NCBI GenBank assembly: GCA_905215795.1
Contig: CAJMRV010000047.1
Span: 1-10,261 of the forward strand
Direction: 5' to 3'
Source of the DNA: an uncultured bacterium
GTDB taxonomy: Bacteria; Pseudomonadota; Gammaproteobacteria; Burkholderiales; Burkholderiaceae_F
Length of the DNA stretch: 10,261 nt
Shown here: positions 6,022 to 10,261 of the stretch, in pieces
How the letters are laid out: each line of letters starts with the position of its first letter
How positions within the stretch are numbered: position 1 is the first letter of the stretch
Translations under genes and position numbers: made by a program
Notes under the pieces: generated by a model
Databases searched by the model: none
The model's input: the letters and a program-made list of their open reading frames with translations, nothing else
What the model was told of the DNA's origin: nothing

Positions 6022-6558
6022 TCAAAGCGCCTTGAATCTGGCGGGGTTGTCGTGCTTGATCAGGTCGGCGAGTCCTTCGAGGGCGGCGAGCCGCGCATGG
6101 TCGCGCACGGCCTCGCGCCCGCCGTGGAAGTCGAACGTCCTGGCGTAGCACACGATGTGTTCGTTGAACTGCTGGGCCCATCCGATGCAGACGGTCCCCA
6201 CGGGGGTCTCCGGGGTGCCGCCCCCGGGTCCGGCCACGCCCGTCACGGAGACGGCGAGCGTGGCGTTCACGGAGCGCGCCAGCGCCCCGCGGGCCATCGC
6301 CAGGGCGACGGCCTCGGAGACGACGCCCTCGCGCTCGATCGTCTCGGCGGGCACGTCCAGACGCTTGATCTTCGCCTCGGGCGTGTAGACGATCCAGCCT
6401 CCCTCGACCCAGCCGGAGCTGCCCGGCACCCGAGTGAGGAGTTCGGCGATCCCGCCGCCCGTGCAGCTCTCGGCGGTCACGATGATGTCATGGGAGTCCG
6501 CTGCGAGCTTGCCGATGCGCTCGGCGGCGGCCTCAAGGCGGTCATTGAAATCCGTCAT
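6022..6558 (-). CDS. pncC: Nicotinamide-nucleotide amidohydrolase (CinA C-terminal domain family)
   Basis: A 178-residue stand-alone CinA C-terminal domain, the usual size for PncC, which deamidates nicotinamide mononucleotide to nicotinate mononucleotide in pyridine nucleotide recycling. The catalytic-Ser motif TAESCTGGGIAELLT starts at 28, with S31 as nucleophile. GSSGW at 47-50 is followed by EAKIKRLDV, where K63 is the likely catalytic Lys. SVTGVAGPGGGTPETPVGTV begins at 104, with T106 in the active site. There is no N-terminal MoCF domain, so this is not full-length CinA. The ATG at 6558 has AAGGAAG immediately upstream. It follows pgpA after a 156-bp gap; the thiL-pgpA-pncC order is familiar from beta- and gammaproteobacteria. 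Function is confident from the motifs; the link to competence suggested by the name CinA does not apply to this form. Confidence 0.94.
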   Translation of the reverse strand: MTDFNDRLEAAAERIGKLAADSHDIIVTAESCTGGGIAELLTRVPGSSGWVEGGWIVYTPEAKIKRLDVPAETIEREGVVSEAVALAMARGALARSVNATLAVSVTGVAGPGGGTPETPVGTVCIGWAQQFNEHIVCYARTFDFHGGREAVRDHARLAALEGLADLIKHDNPARFKAL

Positions 6559-6612
6559 CTTCCTTACGATGGCTCCCTGTTGAATGTTGCGTTTCCCCCG
6601 GAGACGACTCCA

Positions 6613-6642
6613 CCCCCTTGAAGCAGCACGCCTCGAAGGGGG
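6613..6642 (-). other. Hairpin between pgpA and pncC
   Basis: Arms CCCCCTT (6613-6619) and AAGGGGG (6636-6642) enclose a 16-nt loop in the 156-bp gap between the two genes. No U-tract follows on the minus strand, so a role in transcript stability or partial termination is possible but unproven. Confidence 0.35.
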
Positions 6643-6714
6643 CCCGGCGGGGCCGGCGGACGGTCCTTTTCATCGGAGCGTCCCCGGCGGAGTCCTCCTC
6701 ACGAAGGGAGGTAC

Positions 6715-7233
6715 TCAGGCGAGGATCCAGCCGAGGATCCTCATCACGACGAGGGCGTACACCCCGGCGACGACGTCGTCGAGCATGATGCCCCAGCCAT
6801 TCTTGATCTTCTCGTCGATGCGGTCCACGGGCGGGAGCTTGACGATGTCGAAGAACCTGAAGGCGATGAAGCCGCCGATCCACCAGAGCGGACCCGACGG
6901 AATGAGTGCGTAGACGAGCCATATGCCCACGACCTCGTCGATCACGATGCCGCCGTGGTCCGGCACGCCGAGCGCGTCGGAGGTCTTCTGGGCGGCGATC
7001 GCGCCCACGACGAAGAGCACCGCGGTGAGCAGGACGAAGGCCACGGGCGAGAACACCGTGGAGAGCACGATGTAGGCGAGCGCCCCGAAGAGCGTGCCGA
7101 GGGTGCCCGCACCCTTGCCGATGCGGCCGGCTCCGCCGCACGTCGACAGCGCGTGCCACGGCGAGGCCCACACGAGCCTCGGGGGGATCTCGACCTGGTT
7201 GACGGGGTTGTTGTCGTCGTATTTACTCATCAT
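6715..7233 (-). CDS. pgpA: Phosphatidylglycerophosphatase A
   Basis: A 172-residue inner-membrane enzyme that dephosphorylates phosphatidylglycerophosphate to phosphatidylglycerol. The family motifs appear in order: GKGAGTLGTLFG at 39-50, HGGIVIDEVVG at 93-103 with the acidic catalytic/metal region, then FRFFDIVKLPPVDRID at 125-140 and NGWGIMLDDVVAG at 145-157. Hydrophobic segments lie at about 46-63, 65-82, 100-124 and 155-171. Length is close to E. coli PgpA (172). Two consecutive ATG codons (7233 and 7230) are available. AGGAAG is 8 nt before the first and 11 nt before the second, favouring 7233. It lies 93 bp downstream of thiL, in the order common in proteobacteria. Confidence 0.95.
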   Translation of the reverse strand: MMSKYDDNNPVNQVEIPPRLVWASPWHALSTCGGAGRIGKGAGTLGTLFGALAYIVLSTVFSPVAFVLLTAVLFVVGAIAAQKTSDALGVPDHGGIVIDEVVGIWLVYALIPSGPLWWIGGFIAFRFFDIVKLPPVDRIDEKIKNGWGIMLDDVVAGVYALVVMRILGWILA

Positions 7234-7326
7234 CGCTTGGTCTTCCTGGAATGTGTTGGGGGGTCTAGGGGTCGTCGGCCCGACGCGCCCGAGGGAGCGC
7301 GTGCGGACACGAAATGGCCTGAATTC

Positions 7327-8322
7327 TCACGAATCGGCCGCGAAATGATCGAAACCGCCCTGAAAGAAGATGGGACGGCCCCGGACATCCCGCACATTCA
7401 GATTATCACCTGAACGGGGCGAAGAAATAACCCCAATGCGGGAAAGCCTTAACGAAAGGGCCCTGGAAACGGCCTCGATCCGGACGCGTTCCTCGGGGGA
7501 GGCGGTGAAGACGAGCTCGTAGTCGTCGCCGCCCGTGAGCGCGGCCTTCTGCTGCCAGGCCACGGGATAGGCCTGCAGGGCGTTCGAGAGGGGGACGCTC
7601 TCCCAGTCGATGTCGGCGGAGACGTTGCTCCTCTCGAGGATGTGGCCGAGGTCGGCGAGCAGTCCGTCGGAGACGTCCGCGCAGGCCGTGGCGATGCCGC
7701 GCAGGGCGAGCCCGAGCGCGACGCGGGGTTCCGGACGGTCCATCCTCGAGAAGAGGTAGTCCTGGTCCTGGATGTGCCCGGCCCAGTTGTCCTGGCGGAT
7801 CATCAGCGCCGCGTAGGCGTCGCCGAGCGTGCCCGAGACCCAGACGTCATCGCCCGGGACGGCGCCCGAGCGGGTCCTCGACAGGTTCTCGGGGACGGCG
7901 CCCATGGCCGTGATCGAGATCATCACGGGGGCGTGGCGGTAGCCCACGAGCGGGGTGCGGGTCATGTCGCCGCCGAGGAGCGCGCAGTCGTGCGCCCGGG
8001 CGAGGTCCATGAGCCCCTTGGAGAAGCCCTCGAGCCAGGGGATGTTCTCCTCGGGGAGTGCGAGTCCGAGGAAGAAGCACCGCGGTTCGGCCCCGGAGGC
8101 CGCCAGGTCCGAGAGGTTGACGGCGAGGGCCTTGTAGCCCACGTTCTCGGGGAGCGCGTCGGGGAGGAAGTGGGTGCCGACGGCCATCTGGTCCATCGTC
8201 ACCGAGAGGTGCTCCCCGGCGGTGTCGATCAACGCGCAGTCGTCGCCCACGCCCTGGGAGCGCCAGCGCCCGAAGGGCTCGTGCGTGAAGAACCGTTTGA
8301 TGAGGTCGAATTCTCCGGCCAT
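7327..8322 (-). CDS. thiL: Thiamine-monophosphate kinase
   Basis: A 331-residue cytoplasmic kinase that converts thiamine monophosphate to thiamine diphosphate, the last step of cofactor synthesis. Conserved features in order are GVGDDCA with D27-D28 (metal), THFLPD at 50-55, GYKALAVNLSDLAASGA at 62-78, GGDMTRTPL at 117-125, DVSDGLLADLGH at 216-227, GGDDYEL at 264-270, and the terminal GGFDHF. The segment VTMDQMAVGTHF differs slightly from the more common T-T-D form, but the key acidic residue (D44) is kept. The ATG at 8322 has AAGGA about 13 nt upstream, rather distant, but no better start is seen and the N-terminus MAGEFDLI is typical. ThiL supplies ThDP, the cofactor of the phosphonopyruvate decarboxylase at the left, but this is only a general metabolic connection. 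It is separated from nusB by 130 bp containing two hairpins. Confidence 0.95.
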   Translation of the reverse strand: MAGEFDLIKRFFTHEPFGRWRSQGVGDDCALIDTAGEHLSVTMDQMAVGTHFLPDALPENVGYKALAVNLSDLAASGAEPRCFFLGLALPEENIPWLEGFSKGLMDLARAHDCALLGGDMTRTPLVGYRHAPVMISITAMGAVPENLSRTRSGAVPGDDVWVSGTLGDAYAALMIRQDNWAGHIQDQDYLFSRMDRPEPRVALGLALRGIATACADVSDGLLADLGHILERSNVSADIDWESVPLSNALQAYPVAWQQKAALTGGDDYELVFTASPEERVRIEAVSRALSLRLSRIGVISSPRSGDNLNVRDVRGRPIFFQGGFDHFAADS

Positions 8323-8356
8323 GTTTCAGTGGATCCTTGTTGCTTTGTTGGGTGGT

Positions 8357-8374
8357 CGGGGCGTCCCGGCCCCG
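8357..8374 (-). other. Small GC hairpin in the nusB-thiL gap
   Basis: Arms CGGGGC (8357-8362) and GCCCCG (8369-8374) around a 6-nt loop, located 35 nt before the thiL start. It is adjacent to the longer hairpin at 8387-8424; no U-tract follows. Confidence 0.4.
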
Positions 8375-8386
8375 TCTTCATAAGAC

Positions 8387-8424
8387 GAAACCGCCTCTTC
8401 CTGAACACAAGAAAAGGCGGTTTC
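8387..8424 (-). terminator. Long hairpin in the nusB-thiL gap, possible weak terminator
   Basis: Perfect 10-bp arms GAAACCGCCT (8387-8396) and AGGCGGTTTC (8415-8424), then one mismatch and three more pairs inside, leave a 10-nt loop. On the minus strand the stem ends in GGTTTC and is followed by GTCTTATG, a poor U-tract. It may act as a partial terminator or an RNA-stability element separating nusB from thiL expression. A thiamine-diphosphate riboswitch was looked for here and not found. Confidence 0.5.
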
Positions 8425-8452
8425 CAATCGGTCCGTGCAGCCTTTCAGGGCC

Positions 8453-8941
8453 TTACAGGGAGGCGACTTCGTCGGGGCGGACGTCCTTGGCGACCTGTTC
8501 GAGGACGCCGTTGGTGAAGCGGTAGCCGCTGCCGAAGCGCTTGGCGAGTTCGACGGACTCGTTGATCACCACGCGCCACGGGGTCTGCGGGCACTTCATG
8601 AGTTCGTACGTGCCGAGGAGCAGGACCGCGCGTTCGACGAGCGAGACGCGGTTGAAGTCGCGGTCGACGAAGCGGGTGACCGTCGCGAGGAGCTCGTCCT
8701 TGTTGTCGAGCACGCCCGAGAGGAGTTCGTCGAAGAGCGGCTTGTCGCAGCGGTCGAAATCGGCCGGATCGATGTCGCAGTCCTCGAGCTGGGCCCCTTC
8801 CTCGTGGATGAGGTCCTTCAAGTGCGCTTCAATGCCGGCGAAGTCGAGCGTCGGGTCCGTGAGCCACTGATAAAGGCCCAGGAGCACGAAGACACGCGCC
8901 TGATGGCGGGCGCCGCCCGATTGCGGAATGTTTTTTCCCAT
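8453..8941 (-). CDS. nusB: Transcription antitermination factor NusB
   Basis: A 162-residue all-helical RNA-binding protein that, with NusE (S10), binds boxA and promotes antitermination, mainly in rRNA operons. The sequence shows the N-terminal ARHQARVFVLLGLYQW (11-26; typically R-x-x-A-x-x-x-L-Y), RVSLVERAVLLLGTYELM at about 97-114, and VVINESVELAKRFGSGYRFTNGVLEQVAK in the C-terminal half. This matches the family's I-N-E-x-V-E-L-A-K-x-F and F-V-N-G-V-L-D elements. It starts at 8941 with AGGA about 10 nt upstream, 22 bp after the ribH stop, so ribH and nusB are almost certainly one operon, as in many proteobacteria. The length is slightly above E. coli NusB (139) because of a longer middle segment (about 30-70), which is common in betaproteobacteria. 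Confidence 0.95.
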   Translation of the reverse strand: MGKNIPQSGGARHQARVFVLLGLYQWLTDPTLDFAGIEAHLKDLIHEEGAQLEDCDIDPADFDRCDKPLFDELLSGVLDNKDELLATVTRFVDRDFNRVSLVERAVLLLGTYELMKCPQTPWRVVINESVELAKRFGSGYRFTNGVLEQVAKDVRPDEVASL

Positions 8942-8963
8942 CTTGTGTTTTTCCTAAAGTGAA

Positions 8964-9455
8964 TTATTCCTCTTCACCGTCCATGTCGTCGGAGTCGACG
9001 AGGAATTCCTTGGCGAGGTTGGCCATCTCGACGGCGCAGCGGGCGCAGTCGCGGCCCTTCATGTCGATGCGCTCCTCGCACTGTTCGTCGTTCTCGGTCG
9101 TCAGGATGCCGTTGGCGACGGGCACGCCGTAGTCGAGCACGACCTGGCTGATGCCGCGGGCCGATTCGTTGCTGACGATCTCGAAGTGGTAGGTTTCACC
9201 ACGGATGACGGCGCCGAGCGCGATCAGGGCGTCGTACTCCATCGTGAGGGCGAGGCGCTGCAGGGCGAACGGAATCTCGAGGGCGCCGGGCACGGAGATC
9301 TTCGTGACGTCCTCGTCGACGACACCGAGCTTGCGAAGCTCGTCCATGCATGCGTCGAACTCACCGCGGCCGGCGTACTCGTTGAAGCGAGCCACCACGA
9401 TGCCAATGCGCAAATCCGTACCATCGAGGTTAGAGGGAACGATGTCAACAGCCAT
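8964..9455 (-). CDS. ribH: 6,7-dimethyl-8-ribityllumazine synthase
   Basis: A 163-residue enzyme condensing 5-amino-6-ribitylaminouracil with 3,4-dihydroxy-2-butanone 4-phosphate to form lumazine, the penultimate step of riboflavin synthesis; the family assembles into pentamers or 60-mers. Diagnostic motifs are ARFNE at 22-26, VPGALEIPFA at 55-64, ALGAVIRGETYHFEIV with the catalytic His at about 90, NESARGI, and VPVANGILTTENDEQ. The C-terminus continues past the family core with an acidic tail, DSDDMDGEEE. The ATG at 9455 has GGAG about 7 nt upstream. It is followed closely by nusB. Unlike many betaproteobacteria, ribBA is not directly upstream: an Old Yellow Enzyme gene ends 108 bp before it, with hairpins in between. 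I find no FMN riboswitch in that gap. Confidence 0.96.
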   Translation of the reverse strand: MAVDIVPSNLDGTDLRIGIVVARFNEYAGRGEFDACMDELRKLGVVDEDVTKISVPGALEIPFALQRLALTMEYDALIALGAVIRGETYHFEIVSNESARGISQVVLDYGVPVANGILTTENDEQCEERIDMKGRDCARCAVEMANLAKEFLVDSDDMDGEEE

Positions 9456-9471
9456 ATCTGTCTCCGATGAC

Positions 9472-9484
9472 GCCCACCATGGGC
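9472..9484 (-). other. Short hairpin just upstream of ribH
   Basis: GCCCA (9472-9476) and TGGGC (9480-9484) with a 3-nt loop form a small stem 16 nt before the ribH start, upstream of its Shine-Dalgarno. Part of it can pair instead with the arm of the next hairpin at 9524-9530. Confidence 0.4.
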
Positions 9485-9505
9485 AAATGAATCAAATCTG
9501 TGATG

Positions 9506-9530
9506 CGCCCGCGTCTTCTGCAAGCGGGCG
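9506..9530 (-). terminator. GC-rich hairpin between the oxidoreductase gene and ribH
   Basis: Arms CGCCCGC (9506-9512) and GCGGGCG (9524-9530) pair perfectly around an 11-nt loop, 33 nt after the stop codon of the upstream oxidoreductase. On the minus strand no U-run follows; on the plus strand a short TTTT does. It could be a weak terminator of the oxidoreductase transcript or part of a ribH leader structure. Confidence 0.45.
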
Positions 9531-9563
9531 TTTTCCGAAGGGGAACCAATAGTTTAACGTAAT

Positions 9564-10261
9564 CTACTGCCGGCGGTAGGCCAAAGCGACCTGCATGGGC
9601 AACTCGACTTCCTTGGCGTTCAACTTCCTGGCCGCGTGCCAGCCCCAATGAGGGTCGTCGAGGACGCCGCGGCCCACGTCGATCGCGTCGGCCATGCCGG
9701 TGACGAGGATCGTCTCGGCCTGCCAGGGCGCGTTGATGCAGCCCCCGACGAAGACCGGGATGCCGAGCTCCTTCTTGAACTCGGCGGCGAACGGAACCTG
9801 GTAGCCCGCACCGTAGGGAACCTCCTCGTCGGCGACGAGGCCGCCCGTGGAGACGTCCACGAAGTCCACGCCGTGGGCCTTGGCGGCCTTGGCAAAGCGC
9901 AGGGCCTCCTCCGGACGGATGCCGTCCTCGGTCCAGTCCGAGGCGGGCACGCGCAGGCCGACGGCCACGCGGCCGGCGACTTCACGGCAGACCGCCTCGA
10001 CGACCTCGAGGCCGAAGCGCATGCGCGCCTCGAAGGCGCCGCCGTACTCGTCGATGCGCTTGTTGGAGACGGCCGAGAGGAATTCATGGATGAGGAAGCC
10101 GTTGGCGCCGTGGATCAGCACGGCGTCCACGCCCGCGCGCACCGCACGGGCGGCCGCCTGGGCGAAGGCCTCGACGATCTCGGCGATCTCGGCCTTGTCG
10201 AGCTCGCGGGGGCGGTTGGCGCCCTCGCCGCGGGCGATCGGGGACGGGGCGACCGTGCCCC
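9564..10261 (-). CDS. Old Yellow Enzyme family NADH:flavin oxidoreductase (5' part cut by window)
   Basis: The last 231 residues of an FMN-dependent TIM-barrel ene-reductase; the N-terminal third lies beyond the window. The order of conserved pieces matches short OYEs of the YqjM/NamA type: ELDKAEIAEIVEAFAQAA, then the substrate-anion site in VLIHGANGFLIHEFLS, NKRIDEYGG, GLRVPASDW, DVSTGGL, GYQVPFAAEFKKELGIPVFVGG, and finally MADAIDVGRGVLDDPHWGWHAARKLNA. The substrate-binding pair is His then Asn (IHGAN), as in yeast OYE1, rather than the His-His pair usual in YqjM. Members reduce activated C=C bonds of enones or xenobiotics with NAD(P)H; the natural substrate cannot be told. It stops at 9564 and is followed by a hairpin before ribH, so it may form its own transcription unit or lead into the riboflavin genes. 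Confidence 0.9.
   Translation of the reverse strand, partial: GTVAPSPIARGEGANRPRELDKAEIAEIVEAFAQAAARAVRAGVDAVLIHGANGFLIHEFLSAVSNKRIDEYGGAFEARMRFGLEVVEAVCREVAGRVAVGLRVPASDWTEDGIRPEEALRFAKAAKAHGVDFVDVSTGGLVADEEVPYGAGYQVPFAAEFKKELGIPVFVGGCINAPWQAETILVTGMADAIDVGRGVLDDPHWGWHAARKLNAKEVELPMQVALAYRRQ

Noticed and set aside
6542..7171. Minus-strand frame of 209 codons spanning the pgpA-pncC gap
   Set aside because: Its first part is an out-of-frame shadow of pgpA, rich in Arg, and the remaining gap portion alone has no recognisable protein features.
8323..8452. Thiamine-diphosphate riboswitch upstream of thiL
   Set aside because: No CTGAGA-type core or the second conserved box is present; the structure is explained by two simple hairpins.
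7642..8517. A 291-codon plus-strand frame opposite thiL, and similar plus-strand frames at 3440-4186, 5611-6621 and 6955-7413
   Set aside because: They mirror well-supported minus-strand genes, have biased charged compositions and show no known motifs.
9456..9563. FMN riboswitch upstream of ribH
   Set aside because: A CCTTCGG stretch on the minus strand recalls part of the consensus, but the conserved GGTGAAATTCC-like elements are missing and the 108-bp gap is too short for the full aptamer plus expression platform.

Overview
The window reads as part of a high-GC proteobacterial chromosome, most likely a betaproteobacterium of the Burkholderiales. The gene order ribH-nusB-thiL-pgpA-pncC and the strong C/G bias at third codon positions support this. 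A host-associated family such as Sutterellaceae is only a guess. Every gene I accept lies on the minus strand, so transcription runs from the right end of the window to the left.

Right and centre (about 3446-10261, by eye roughly two-thirds GC) hold a run of conserved housekeeping genes. In transcription order they are: the C-terminal part of an Old Yellow Enzyme family oxidoreductase (cut by the window edge), ribH (lumazine synthase, riboflavin pathway), nusB (antitermination factor), thiL (thiamine-phosphate kinase), pgpA (phosphatidylglycerophosphatase A), pncC (NMN amidohydrolase), a CorC/HlyC-type CNNM-CBS membrane protein, and a membrane-anchored protein that may belong to the DUF945/YdgA group. 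Several junctions carry GC-rich hairpins without clear U-tracts. The run ends in a strong hairpin at 3381-3412.

Left (1 to about 3380, by eye about half GC or less) is a compositionally different block carrying a three-gene phosphonate biosynthesis operon. Its first gene encodes PEP mutase fused to an N-terminal GCT/TagD-type cytidylyltransferase domain. The second encodes phosphonopyruvate decarboxylase. The third, truncated by the window, encodes an iron-containing alcohol dehydrogenase that is probably a phosphonoacetaldehyde reductase. Together they would turn PEP into phosphonopyruvate, then phosphonoacetaldehyde, then 2-hydroxyethylphosphonate. The fused nucleotidyltransferase could make a CMP-activated phosphonate for attachment to a surface glycan or lipid. 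The three genes are tightly coupled: a TGATG overlap joins the first two and a 4-bp gap separates the second and third. The composition break, and the position next to housekeeping genes just past a terminator, suggest an acquired island whose remaining genes lie to the left of this window.

The most interesting items are the fused cytidylyltransferase-PEP mutase and its hydroxyethylphosphonate branch, the island boundary, a 36-codon ORF with a good Shine-Dalgarno sequence in the pepM leader, an 11-bp tandem repeat in the interdomain linker, and a set of alternative pairings in the ribH leader. I found no CRISPR array, tRNA, rRNA, insertion sequence or recognised riboswitch.
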